Counted from the first letter of the stretch, positions 1-8,560 are shown. The stretch is DNA of 18,487 bases from an uncultured Prevotella sp. (GCA_946999025.1 CAMQBP010000015.1:1-18487); one strand, 5' to 3'. Notes: a model not told the origin generated them from the sequence alone. Program-made: numbers and translations.

Positions 1-2
1 TG

Positions 3-704
3 ATGTTTGGTGGCACCTACACCATATCCAAGCGCGACATGCGATTGACCGACCTACTGCAAGCAGCTGGCGGCGTGACCGACCAAGCATACATCAAGGG
101 CGCACGGTTGGAGCGCGTACCCAATGCCATTGAAAGATCCAGAATGGAGACAGCCCTGAAGATGCAGCAAGAAGAGCTGCAACGCCAACTATTGCAGATG
201 GCTGCCAGTAGCAACAACGCTGGTGCCATACAACAGCTGGGACAAAACACGTCGACTGCCCAACTGAGGAAATTTGAGATTCCCGCCACTTTCCCAGTGG
301 GTATCGAACTGGACAAAGCCATCGCCGATCCCAATAGCGACGCGAACATTGTTTTGCGTGAAGGCGACCGCCTCATCCTACCACAATACACCGCCACCGT
401 CAAGATTAACGGAGCCGTGATGTATCCCAATACCGTGGCCTACAAAAAAGGAAAGAAAGCCAAGTATTACATCAATGCAGCCGGCGGATTTGCACAAAAC
501 GCCCGCAAGAGCAACGCTTACATCATCTACATGAACGGCATGGTAGGCAAGGTGAGCGAAGGTGCCAAGGTGAATCCTGGCTGCGAGATAGTGGTGCCCA
601 CCAAGCTGTCGCGCAAGATGAGCATCGCCGAGACCATAAGCTTAGGCAGCGGCATCACCAGCATCGCCGCCATGATAGCCACGATAGCGAATATGATGAA
701 ATAA
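3..704 (+). CDS. Polysaccharide export protein with SLBB domains, Wza-like (3' part only)
   Basis: This is the C-terminal 233 residues of a larger outer-membrane polysaccharide export protein; the reading frame is open to the window edge, so the methionine at base 3 is probably internal. Two SLBB-like segments are visible. The first is at about residues 3-40 (TYTISKRDMRLTDLLQAAGG, then a GARLERV strand). The second is at about 130-190 (VKINGAVMYPNTVAYKKG, then YYINAAGGFAQNARKS). A Gln/Met-rich, probably coiled stretch (about 47-68) lies between them. The C-terminus (about 205-233) is a hydrophobic Ala/Ile/Met helix. Family members form the export channel for capsule or exopolysaccharide and work with a Wzz-type co-polymerase, which is encoded two genes downstream. 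The family call is firm; the exact polymer is unknown. Confidence 0.85.
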   Translation: MFGGTYTISKRDMRLTDLLQAAGGVTDQAYIKGARLERVPNAIERSRMETALKMQQEELQRQLLQMAASSNNAGAIQQLGQNTSTAQLRKFEIPATFPVGIELDKAIADPNSDANIVLREGDRLILPQYTATVKINGAVMYPNTVAYKKGKKAKYYINAAGGFAQNARKSNAYIIYMNGMVGKVSEGAKVNPGCEIVVPTKLSRKMSIAETISLGSGITSIAAMIATIANMMK

Positions 705-742
705 AAGGATATCTAATCAAGATTAAGAAAAAAGTTCCCACA

Positions 743-2458
743 ATGCAGTACCAAAGAAGCATTACAACTTTTATGACATTGATTAGTTGGCTCGTTGTTT
801 ATGCAGCAAGTCTGTTTAACAACGGGAAAACTGACTACAAGATTGTTTTGTTTCAAGATGCTTCGATTACAGAAAGAACAGCTGCAGAGGAGCTTTGTGC
901 TTACCTAAAACTAGTGAGCGGAGCTGAGATTCCCATCATATCGTCTTCAGACGCTTACATTAAAGGACACCACATATTTATTGGTTACCACCACAGTCTC
1001 GCAAAAAAAATATCCATGACAAAACCAGATCCAGAAGACGATGGCTTCACATATAAGACTTCAGGAGATAATCTGTATATTTATGGAGGAAAGCAGCGCG
1101 GAACCATGTTTGGAGTTTATGCTTTCTTAGAAAACGAACTAGGTATAAGATGGTATACCAAAAACGTGACAAAAATCCCAACCAAGGCCCGATATGTTCT
1201 GCCATCGTTAAACCATTCTGAAAGTCCCGTTGTGAAATACAGATTCGTTGAGTTTAAACATTTCCATACAGATGCCGCTCTTTATGCTCACAACAAGATG
1301 AACATGGTATGGGACTCATCGCCAACAAAATATGGAAAGCTACATAACTATTGGGGAATACATACCTCTGAAACATTGGTACCCACAAAAAAATACTTCA
1401 ATACGCACCCTGAATTCTTCAGTTACAGAAATGGAAAAAGAGTTCCTCATAGTCAACTTTGTCTTTCCAATCCAGAGGTTTTGAAAGTTGTAGTTTCGAC
1501 GTTGAAGACAAAAATCAACACAGTCATAAATTATTGGGGATATGATGTTTCCCAAAATGATAATCAGCTATACTGTGAATGTGATAGATGTAAAGCTATA
1601 GAACGACAGTTCGGCGGACATTCAGGTATATGGATTTGGTTTGTCAATCAAGTGGCTGCCCAGCTTCCACACATCACCATCGGGACCTTTGCGTACCAAT
1701 ACACAAGACATGCTCCCAAGAATATCAAGCCAAGAAGTAACGTATTGATTCGATTGTGTTCTATAGAATGTTGCTTCGCTCATCCATTGGCGACGTGTGC
1801 AGAGAATCGTTCTTTCATGAAAGATTTTCAAAACTGGAAGAAGCTTACTGACAACATTTTTATATGGGATTACGTGGTCAACTTCAACCAATATTTATTG
1901 CCCTTCCCGAATCTAGCTGTTCTTAAGCCTAACTTGCAAACTTTTGTCAAGAATAATGCCGTAGCTGTATTGGAATCTGGGCAGTACACATCAGGAGACG
2001 GCGAATTCTCTGAAATGAAAGCATGGATTATTTCCAAACTTTTATGGAACCCCCAGCTGGATACAGACAGCCTGATAAATGACTTCGTATACGGCTATTA
2101 TGGAAAGGCTGCTCCCTGCGTTATAAGATACATCCGCTTGTGTCAAAGTTTGGTACAGCCTAACACACATTTTGACTGTCATATTAAAGGAAACCACAAG
2201 GTTTTTACAGCTCGATTCATCACAAAAGCAGAACCAATTATTCAAAAAGCCTACCAGTTGGCTGAAAATGAAGAAGTACGACGCAGAGTGAAAATGATTG
2301 ACCTACAAATTCTGTATCTTAAATTTGTACAAAACAGAATCAAGTCATTTACTGATGGGACATACCAAAAGCTTTTACAAATCATCAAGGATGAACACCC
2401 ATACATCAACGAAGGAATCAGCGCTGACGACTTTATCAAGAAGCAAGGTTATATATGA
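743..2458 (+). CDS. DUF4838 domain protein, exported, within the polysaccharide cluster
   Basis: A 571-residue protein with a hydrophobic N-terminal segment (about residues 8-25), probably a signal peptide or anchor. Residues about 30-150 look like the carbohydrate-enzyme-associated N-terminal fold seen before DUF4838 and in GH20-type proteins: ERTAAEELCAYLKLVSG, IFIGYH, then GTMFGVYAFLENELGIRWYT. The central part carries the DUF4838 style: HPEFFSYRNGKR, then a Cys cluster C278-x-C280-xx-C283 (YCECDRCKAIE), then WFVNQVA. Related families act on or bind glycans, but no catalytic residue can be assigned here. It sits 38 bp after the export gene and 70 bp before the chain-length gene, so it probably acts on the exported polymer in the periplasm or at the surface. 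The TGA stop is followed in frame by a membrane-helix-like stretch, described separately. The family call is reasonably sure; function is unknown. Confidence 0.75.
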   Translation: MQYQRSITTFMTLISWLVVYAASLFNNGKTDYKIVLFQDASITERTAAEELCAYLKLVSGAEIPIISSSDAYIKGHHIFIGYHHSLAKKISMTKPDPEDDGFTYKTSGDNLYIYGGKQRGTMFGVYAFLENELGIRWYTKNVTKIPTKARYVLPSLNHSESPVVKYRFVEFKHFHTDAALYAHNKMNMVWDSSPTKYGKLHNYWGIHTSETLVPTKKYFNTHPEFFSYRNGKRVPHSQLCLSNPEVLKVVVSTLKTKINTVINYWGYDVSQNDNQLYCECDRCKAIERQFGGHSGIWIWFVNQVAAQLPHITIGTFAYQYTRHAPKNIKPRSNVLIRLCSIECCFAHPLATCAENRSFMKDFQNWKKLTDNIFIWDYVVNFNQYLLPFPNLAVLKPNLQTFVKNNAVAVLESGQYTSGDGEFSEMKAWIISKLLWNPQLDTDSLINDFVYGYYGKAAPCVIRYIRLCQSLVQPNTHFDCHIKGNHKVFTARFITKAEPIIQKAYQLAENEEVRRRVKMIDLQILYLKFVQNRIKSFTDGTYQKLLQIIKDEHPYINEGISADDFIKKQGYI

Positions 2459-2560
2459 CTGGCTTTGACATGTTTCACCGGTCTATTAGTCGTCGCAACT
2501 ATCTTTATAATTAGAAAAATAAACGCTTATGCAGGAAAGAAAAGAAATACATCCCATTGA
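2459..2560 (+). other. In-frame membrane-helix-like extension after the DUF4838 stop
   Basis: Reading on in the same frame past the TGA at 2456-2458 gives 33 more codons to a TGA at 2558-2560. The peptide has a strongly hydrophobic core (LTCFTGLLVVATIFII) followed by a basic tail (RKINAY, then GKKR). That is the pattern of a C-terminal membrane anchor with a cytoplasmic tail. It overlaps the first 32 bases of the chain-length gene. This could be a relic of a longer DUF4838 protein cut by a nonsense change (for example TGG to TGA), a rare readthrough product, or chance. Only the sequence pattern is seen; the rest is inference. Confidence 0.4.
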
Positions 2561-3572
2561 CTTAACCAAAACAGCAAAAATGATATGGCTACGCAAGAAG
2601 ACATATTTCATCATCTTATCCATTTCATTTGTCCTGGGATGCTTTTACGTGTTAAGTATTCCTAGATATTATTCCTGCCAAGTTAAACTGGCTCCCGAAG
2701 CAACTGGTGCCGACATGGGTAACATTGGAAGCATAGCATCTGCTATCGGCATAGATGTTGCCAGAAAGTTGGGGAACAACATAGACGCAATTTCACCAGA
2801 TTTATATCCAGATCTCGTCAGCTCCATAGATTTCCAGACCAGTCTCTTTCCTATACAAATCAAGACAAGAAATACCGACATTCAATCCAATTATTATACT
2901 TACCTCGAACGACACCAGAAATACGCATGGTGGTCTATCGCAAGCAGTAAAGTGACCGACCTATTCAAGAAGAAAGAAAAATCAACCTACGATGGTAATG
3001 AAAAGGTCGACCCATTTATGCTCTCAAAACGTCAACATGACATTGCAGAAATGATTGGGAAGAACGTGAAATGCAAGGTAGACAAGAAGACAAGTGTAAT
3101 ATCCATAGAAACCAAGGACCAAGACCCTCTGGTAGCAGCTACTATCGCAGACTCAGCAAGTTCTTTACTACAAAATTTCATCACAGACTACAGGACGAGA
3201 AAGGCACGCAACGATTTAGAATACATCAAGAAACTGTATACCGAGGCAAAAAACTCGTATGAAAAAGCAAGGAAGAGATATGGTGCCTACGGAGACGCCA
3301 ACACGGATCTGACATTGCAATCTTACAAATTGAAGCAGGAAGACTTAGAAAATGACATGCAGTTGAAGTACAACAACTACACGGTGCTGGCCAATCAATA
3401 CACAGCTGCCCTGGCAAAAGTGCGGGAAAACACACCAGCGTTTACAACCTTACAATCTGCCTCCGTACCCATCAAACCGGCAGGCCCGAAACGTATGATC
3501 ATCGTATTAGTGATTTTACTTCTGAGTTTCATAGGAACAACTCTCTACCTCTTCAGAAAAGACATTCAATAG
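2529..3572 (+). CDS. Wzz-type polysaccharide chain-length regulator (co-polymerase)
   Basis: A 347-residue inner-membrane protein with the classic two-helix layout. TM1 is at about residues 25-43, followed by the beta strand RYYSCQVKLAPE. A long periplasmic region includes a helical, probably coiled-coil part (about 200-290). A Pro-rich stretch (SVPIKPAGPKR) leads into TM2 (about 323-341) and a short cytoplasmic tail. There is no C-terminal tyrosine kinase domain or Walker motif, so it is a plain Wzz/PCP protein rather than a Wzc/BY-kinase. It would set polymer length together with the Wzy-like polymerase encoded immediately downstream and the Wza-like channel upstream. The ATG at 2529 is a good start, with a positively charged cytoplasmic N-terminus. 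Confidence 0.85.
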   Translation: MQERKEIHPIDLTKTAKMIWLRKKTYFIILSISFVLGCFYVLSIPRYYSCQVKLAPEATGADMGNIGSIASAIGIDVARKLGNNIDAISPDLYPDLVSSIDFQTSLFPIQIKTRNTDIQSNYYTYLERHQKYAWWSIASSKVTDLFKKKEKSTYDGNEKVDPFMLSKRQHDIAEMIGKNVKCKVDKKTSVISIETKDQDPLVAATIADSASSLLQNFITDYRTRKARNDLEYIKKLYTEAKNSYEKARKRYGAYGDANTDLTLQSYKLKQEDLENDMQLKYNNYTVLANQYTAALAKVRENTPAFTTLQSASVPIKPAGPKRMIIVLVILLLSFIGTTLYLFRKDIQ

Positions 3573-3596
3573 AATTATTGTTTAGCATAAACAAAC

Positions 3597-4640
3597 TTGA
3601 TTACAATACTAATCATAATCCTGTTATTAACCTGCCTGCTAGCTTTATTTGAAGAGCGACTAGGTAAGATTAGATGGTATGTATATGCAAGTTTGGGTAT
3701 TTTACTGATTGTCCTTACGGCTACCAGACCTTTGGGCATGGACAATGATGCCGAAAATTACGAACAATATTTTCTACATTACGATGATCCTATCAATGAG
3801 ATGATGGTAGAATACTCTTTTCGCCTGGCTTCAAAATATCTGTATCACCTTTTTGGTGACGTTCACAGCATCTTCCTGTTATATGCTGTCTTGGGCATTT
3901 CTATTAAGTTTGCTGCCATTAAAAAACTAACGCCTTTGGTATTATTAGCTGTTGTTATATACATGGGCAACTATTTCATTCTGCACGAATTTACACAGAT
4001 AAGAGCTGGAGTTGCCTCCAGTATCATGCTTTTTACCATCAAACCACTCGGTGATGGAAGACGATGGCACGCACTGGGTCTGATGCTGATAGCCATATTC
4101 TTTCACTACTCCTCACTACTCATGCTGCCGTTACTTTTTCTCACAAATCAAGATATGAAAGGGCAACAAAGAGCGATATGGGCTCTTTTGGTACCGTTGG
4201 GTTATGCTATCTACATGATGCAAATTAGTATTATGGCATTACCCATCCCATATATCGGCGACAAATTGGAAATCTATCAGGAACTTAAGGATAAAGGATT
4301 TTTTGACGACATCAATGTCTTTAACCTGGTATTCCTTGTTCATATCGTCATATACTTGTACTTACTGTATATGTATGACATTATAAAAGAGCACAACCCC
4401 TATTTCTCTATTATGATAAAAATGATGGGGCTTTCGATATTTTCATTTGTCACCTTGTCATCTTTACCCGTGTTAGCTTTCCGCATTAGCGAAATATATG
4501 GAATCGTAGAAATCATTCTTTTTACAAACATTTATTACACCGTGAAGCCAGAATGGTTTTCGAAGTGTATTGTGATGACCATAGGAATAGCCATGTTCTG
4601 TATCAATGTGTTCTACAACGAACTTTTACAAATTATGTAA
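3597..4640 (+). CDS. EpsG/Wzy-like polysaccharide polymerase, multi-pass membrane protein
   Basis: A 347-residue, very hydrophobic protein with around ten predicted membrane spans. The motif RPLGMDNDAENYEQYF (residues 44-59), just after TM2, matches the RP...G.D...Y signature of EpsG-family polymerases. HEFTQIRAGVASSI further on matches their conserved Q-R-A region. It would join repeat units at the outer face of the inner membrane. The start is TTG: an in-frame TAA lies at 3588-3590, and the first in-frame ATG (codon 48) falls inside the conserved motif, so a non-ATG start near 3597 is needed. It lies 24 bp after the Wzz gene and 2 bp before the flippase gene. Polymerases diverge strongly, so the linkage made cannot be predicted. 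Confidence 0.8.
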   Translation: MITILIIILLLTCLLALFEERLGKIRWYVYASLGILLIVLTATRPLGMDNDAENYEQYFLHYDDPINEMMVEYSFRLASKYLYHLFGDVHSIFLLYAVLGISIKFAAIKKLTPLVLLAVVIYMGNYFILHEFTQIRAGVASSIMLFTIKPLGDGRRWHALGLMLIAIFFHYSSLLMLPLLFLTNQDMKGQQRAIWALLVPLGYAIYMMQISIMALPIPYIGDKLEIYQELKDKGFFDDINVFNLVFLVHIVIYLYLLYMYDIIKEHNPYFSIMIKMMGLSIFSFVTLSSLPVLAFRISEIYGIVEIILFTNIYYTVKPEWFSKCIVMTIGIAMFCINVFYNELLQIM

Positions 4641-4642
4641 GT

Positions 4643-5989
4643 ATGCTAAAGAAGTTTTTTGATAAGTACATGCAGGGCAATGAGCGTACAGTACTACTGA
4701 AAAAAAATATACTTGGCTCTTTTTTCATTAAAGGGTGGACCTGTCTTGTTCAGCTGATATTGATTCCTGTCACCCTCGGCTGCCTAAACCAGTACGAATA
4801 TGGGATATGGCTGACTATCAGCAGTCTTCTCATTTGGATAGACTCTTTTGATATTGGCTTAGGAAATGGGCTAAGAAATCTTCTTGCCGAGTCCATTGCG
4901 AAGAACGATATTAAAAAGGGACAGCAGCAAGTAAGTACTGCTTTCTTCATGCTTATAGTCATCATATTACCAACGATACCCATAATCACAAGTGTGGTAC
5001 ATCATATAAACTGCTATAAGTTATTCAATATTGATCCACAATTAACGCATAATTTAGAATATATTTTAATTGCATCTTATACCATTGTAGCTATTACGTT
5101 TATATTTAAATTCATCGGAAATATATACATGGCTCTTCAATTGCCTGCAATAACCAATTTATTAATTGGAATTGGACATACTATTTCGTTGCTGTTCATT
5201 TATATTGTTTCAAGATTAGGTGATGTAACTCTGCTCGATGTTGCTGTAATCTATACGATTTCTCCACTGATAGTGTATCTTGTTTCATACCCCATTACAT
5301 TTTCAAAATACAAATATCTCACACCATCCATTAGGCTGTTCGACTACAAAGAACTCAAACCCTTATTTGGGTTAGGAATAAAATTCTTCTTAGGTCAAAT
5401 ATCTGGCATGGTTATTTTTGCATCATCCAATATACTAATATCTCGACTGTTCTCGCCCAAAGAAGTCACACCCTATCAAATAGTCTATCGATATTTTGGT
5501 ATGATCAATATAATATTCACTCTTATATCTGCTCCACTTTGGTCTGCAACGACCAATGCATATACACAAGGAGATACTGAGTGGATTAGTAATGCTGTAA
5601 AAAAGATGAGAAAAATAATATTCTTACTTTCATTATTACTAATTATTATGACTATAGCATCAAAATACGTCTATAGCTTTTTGGTTGGAAACACTATAGA
5701 GACGCCCTTAGGGCTATCTGTTTCCATGGCGTGCTATATGTTTATCATTATTTATGGTACATGCTATTATAATATTATCTGTGGAATGGGTAAAATTCAA
5801 TTAAACACCATCATTACAATAATTGAAGCTTTATGTTATATTCCTACGGCTTTATTTTTGGGTAAGTATTTAGGTGTTTATGGAATTGTGTTTGCACTTA
5901 TATTTGTTAATTCAATTAGTGCAATTACTAATCACCTACAATACAAGTATATCATATCTGGACGCGCACATGGTCTTTGGAACAAATGA
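4643..5989 (+). CDS. Wzx-type flippase / polysaccharide transporter (MOP superfamily)
   Basis: A protein of about 448 residues with roughly 12 membrane spans. Early residues (KNILGSFFIKGWTCLVQLIL, then GIWLTISSLLIWIDSFDIGLGNGLRN) match the start of lipid-linked oligosaccharide flippases. Family members move the undecaprenyl-linked repeat unit across the inner membrane. The frame is open 90 bases further upstream, to an ATG at 4553 inside the polymerase gene. The 4643 start (MLKKFFDKY) is chosen because it lies 2 bp after the polymerase stop and gives a normal N-terminus, while the extra residues look like read-out of the other gene's frame. The gene is notably AT-rich with many ATA and TTA codons compared with the genes after 14 kb, which is common for transferred capsule genes. 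Confidence 0.85.
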   Translation: MLKKFFDKYMQGNERTVLLKKNILGSFFIKGWTCLVQLILIPVTLGCLNQYEYGIWLTISSLLIWIDSFDIGLGNGLRNLLAESIAKNDIKKGQQQVSTAFFMLIVIILPTIPIITSVVHHINCYKLFNIDPQLTHNLEYILIASYTIVAITFIFKFIGNIYMALQLPAITNLLIGIGHTISLLFIYIVSRLGDVTLLDVAVIYTISPLIVYLVSYPITFSKYKYLTPSIRLFDYKELKPLFGLGIKFFLGQISGMVIFASSNILISRLFSPKEVTPYQIVYRYFGMINIIFTLISAPLWSATTNAYTQGDTEWISNAVKKMRKIIFLLSLLLIIMTIASKYVYSFLVGNTIETPLGLSVSMACYMFIIIYGTCYYNIICGMGKIQLNTIITIIEALCYIPTALFLGKYLGVYGIVFALIFVNSISAITNHLQYKYIISGRAHGLWNK

Positions 5990-6031
5990 AATATGGATAT
6001 TCAAATATAACTACAAATAATTAAATTATAG

Positions 6032-6312
6032 GGGAGCATATTTAACTCAAATATATGGAATACCACAAACAAAAGGATTCTTGGCAAAACAATACACTGT
6101 GCCAGATATCCACCAAACAGGCTACGTGAAATATTCAAAAACTACATTTTCATCTATAGAAAGTACCGCTATCCATTCGATATTTTAATACATATTTTAT
6201 ATCTTTATGTACTGGGGTTCACCATAAAAGGCGTATTATTGAAAACAATAAAAAAGAGAAACTAAAGGCTATCTGTCAAGGAATTAAGGATGGGCTCTCT
6301 GGAGAAATATAA
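6032..6312 (+). pseudogene. Decayed 3' end of a GT2 (rhamnosyltransferase-like) glycosyltransferase
   Basis: No intact gene fills the 336 bases between the flippase and the next glycosyltransferase, but a gene relic does. The frame 6032-6265 is open and includes ILGKTIHCARYPPNRLREIF and then KNYIFIYRKYRYPFDILIHI. These resemble the C-terminal part of bacterial GT2 rhamnosyltransferases (LG...hsP.R....RNyi.L.rk...p). After the TAA at 6263-6265, the typical family tail continues in another frame (6262-6312) as KLKAICQGIKDGLSGEI, then stop. A frameshift in the A-rich stretch around 6248-6262 therefore separates the two parts. The N-terminal catalytic domain is absent: open sequence begins only 42 bases after the flippase stop. 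This looks like a deletion plus frameshift. The family match is from pattern recognition only. Confidence 0.6.
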
Positions 6313-6325
6313 ACAGGATATTACA

Positions 6326-7594
6326 ATGAACAAATGCATTTTTACCATTGTTGCCAAAAATTATATTGGCTTAGGACAGATTTTAGAACAGTCTGTCCGA
6401 GATCATCACAATGATATAGATTTTTATATCTTTGTTGCAGATGGATTCACGGTTATACCTGATGACTTAAACAATAATATCAATATAGCAAAAAGTTGTT
6501 TGGGGTATACTGATTCAGAATGGACAGACATGTCTTTCAAATATGACTTAACAGAGTTCTGCACTGCTATAAAGCCAGCTTGCTTCCAACATCTATTTGA
6601 AAAAGGGTATGATGCCGTTGTATATCTTGACCCAGACATCTATGTATTTTCTCCACTTACCTACATTTTTGGCAAACTAGAGAACTATGACATAGCCCTT
6701 ACTCCCCAGATTGCAGGTATTCATGTTAACTACACAGGAGAGCATCCTGAGTGGGCTATGAACGTAAATGGTATATTCAATCTTGGATTTTGCGGCATGA
6801 AGTCTACCAAACTCACTGACAACATACTGAACTGGTGGCGCATTCGTCTCATGGATAACGCCTTCATGGATAGGAGCGTCGGCAATTTTACAGATCAGAA
6901 GTGGATGGATTGGATGCCAGGATTTCTTGGCAATGACCACTTATACGTTTTTCACGAATTAGGCATGAACATGGCACCTTGGAATTTTTTTGAACGAGAA
7001 ATATTCGTGAAAGAAGACAACAAATTATTTGTAAGATATCGAACCAATGACAATCCTCAAAGAGAAGATGCGTTGATCTTTCTCCACTTTGCAGGATATG
7101 ATTACCAAAAAATGAAAGAAGGTGTCATCATAAGGAAACGAATAGAAAACCTTCAGGAATACAGTGATCTGAGTTTGGCCACCAATATCTACTGCAAGGC
7201 CATCATTAAGCACCAGACTACTTTCGATAGATATATATCCTATCCCTATTCGTATGCTGCTTATGACAATGGAGACCGCATCGCATCTTTTCATCGTAGA
7301 CTATACCATGGGATGACAGAGGCAGGCATGTATTATCAGAACCCATTTGCCACAAGCAAGCACTCTTTTCATGAACAAATCAAAAAGCGCGGCATGATCA
7401 TTGCAGAAAACACAGATAAGTTGAATAAGAGAAACATAAAAGAGTTTGACAAGAAAAAGAAAATGATTGGCATCCTATTCTCGCTGCTCTATCATGTGAT
7501 GGGATACAAAAGGTATTCCCTATTCATTAAAAGTCTATATAACTACTGCAGGCCAGAACTGCACACCTTCTTGATTCGTAAAACCAAACACTAG
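6326..7594 (+). CDS. Glycosyltransferase with DxD motif (GT8-like, GT-A fold)
   Basis: A protein of about 422 residues. It starts with the GT-A-like strand KCIFTIVAKNYIGLGQILEQS and carries TAIKP (80-84) followed by the metal-binding motif YLDPDIYVFSPL (DPD at 102-104). Further conserved-looking blocks are FNLGFCG, DQKWMDWMPGF and IFLHFAGYD. This set is typical of a GT8-like family common in capsule clusters. It would add one sugar to the lipid-linked repeat unit on the cytoplasmic face; donor and acceptor are unknown. The frame opens at an ATG at 6290, but that region encodes the end of the GT2 relic in another frame. The ATG at 6326 (MNKCIF) starts 13 bp after the relic's stop and is preferred. 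The stop abuts the next gene's ATG with no gap, implying translational coupling. Confidence 0.8.
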   Translation: MNKCIFTIVAKNYIGLGQILEQSVRDHHNDIDFYIFVADGFTVIPDDLNNNINIAKSCLGYTDSEWTDMSFKYDLTEFCTAIKPACFQHLFEKGYDAVVYLDPDIYVFSPLTYIFGKLENYDIALTPQIAGIHVNYTGEHPEWAMNVNGIFNLGFCGMKSTKLTDNILNWWRIRLMDNAFMDRSVGNFTDQKWMDWMPGFLGNDHLYVFHELGMNMAPWNFFEREIFVKEDNKLFVRYRTNDNPQREDALIFLHFAGYDYQKMKEGVIIRKRIENLQEYSDLSLATNIYCKAIIKHQTTFDRYISYPYSYAAYDNGDRIASFHRRLYHGMTEAGMYYQNPFATSKHSFHEQIKKRGMIIAENTDKLNKRNIKEFDKKKKMIGILFSLLYHVMGYKRYSLFIKSLYNYCRPELHTFLIRKTKH

Positions 7595-8560
7595 ATGAAA
7601 AAAATCATATACATCAGGAGAGCACCTCAAGGAGCTGGTGATGGGACCGCAAATTATTGCAAGGCACTATATGCAATGTTCTGTAATGATTCAGAGATAC
7701 AGGCAAGCCCCATAGTAGACTATCCCGCCATCCCATCCAGAATCTTCAAGTATTATTATCGCAGGCAACCACTAATCAAAGCCATCCAAGATGCCGATAT
7801 CATACACATCAACGGCTATACCGCTATGGGTACTGCCCAATCTCTGTATTATGCGCACAAACTTGGAAAGGAAGTCATCTATACAGCACATTGGCATCCA
7901 TTTAGTTGTTTGCGCCATCCAACATTAGGCAAGCTATTCTTCAGCTGTGTCATAAAACCACTTATCAAAAGATGTGCCAACAAAGTTGTGACTATTAATA
8001 AAGAAGACACAGCTTTCTTCCAATCATTTCACCAGCATGTTCATCAAATCCCCCATTGGTTTACACCAAAAAAAGTAGAAAAATGTGTTCCAAAGAAAAA
8101 GAACATGATTCTTTTCATTGGCAGGATTGACGACCCCGTGAAAAACATAGAAACGCTGTACAGCCTGCCAATTGGAAAATATGAAGTTCATTGCGTCGGC
8201 CGTGGAGAACTACGCAAACGGCCCGACTTCATACAACACATCAACATTCCAGATGAAGAGCTTGCATTCCTCTATGCACAAGCCTCGCTGGTTGTCATTC
8301 CGTCAAAATACGAAGCCTTTTCGTATGTAGCCTTGGAAGCGATGGGGTTAGGTACACCCGTTCTCATGTCTGAGAGGGTAAGAATAGCTGACTACTTGCA
8401 CGGTGTCAAAGGATACAGCATTTTCAAATATAACGACAACGAAGACTTCTGTGCAAGGGTAGAAGCAACCATTGGAACGGAAGTTGATACACAAATCATC
8501 AAGGAGTTTTTTTCTCCATACAGAATAAAACGACTATACAAGCAACTTTATTCGGAATAA
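7595..8560 (+). CDS. GT4-family glycosyltransferase (GT-B fold)
   Basis: A 321-residue protein with a short N-terminal domain: KKIIYIRRAPQGAGDGTANY, then ADIIHINGYTAMG and YTAHWHPFSC. The C-terminal nucleotide-sugar domain has FIGRIDDPVKN (174-184), then the EX7E motif E240-AFSYVAL-E248, followed by AMGLGTPVLMSE. These are hallmarks of GT4 retaining transferases. It is a little shorter than the usual 350-400 residues, but both domains are present. It starts directly after the stop of the preceding glycosyltransferase, so the two are probably translated together. It would transfer a sugar to the growing repeat unit in the cytoplasm. The specific sugar cannot be read from sequence. Confidence 0.85.
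   Translation: MKKIIYIRRAPQGAGDGTANYCKALYAMFCNDSEIQASPIVDYPAIPSRIFKYYYRRQPLIKAIQDADIIHINGYTAMGTAQSLYYAHKLGKEVIYTAHWHPFSCLRHPTLGKLFFSCVIKPLIKRCANKVVTINKEDTAFFQSFHQHVHQIPHWFTPKKVEKCVPKKKNMILFIGRIDDPVKNIETLYSLPIGKYEVHCVGRGELRKRPDFIQHINIPDEELAFLYAQASLVVIPSKYEAFSYVALEAMGLGTPVLMSERVRIADYLHGVKGYSIFKYNDNEDFCARVEATIGTEVDTQIIKEFFSPYRIKRLYKQLYSE

Noticed and set aside
2529..3572. Wzc-type co-polymerase with tyrosine kinase
   Set aside because: The protein ends right after TM2; no Walker motifs or Tyr cluster are present.
4553..4642. Longer flippase start inside the polymerase gene
   Set aside because: The extra 30 residues are out-of-frame read-out of the polymerase end and do not look like a flippase N-terminus.
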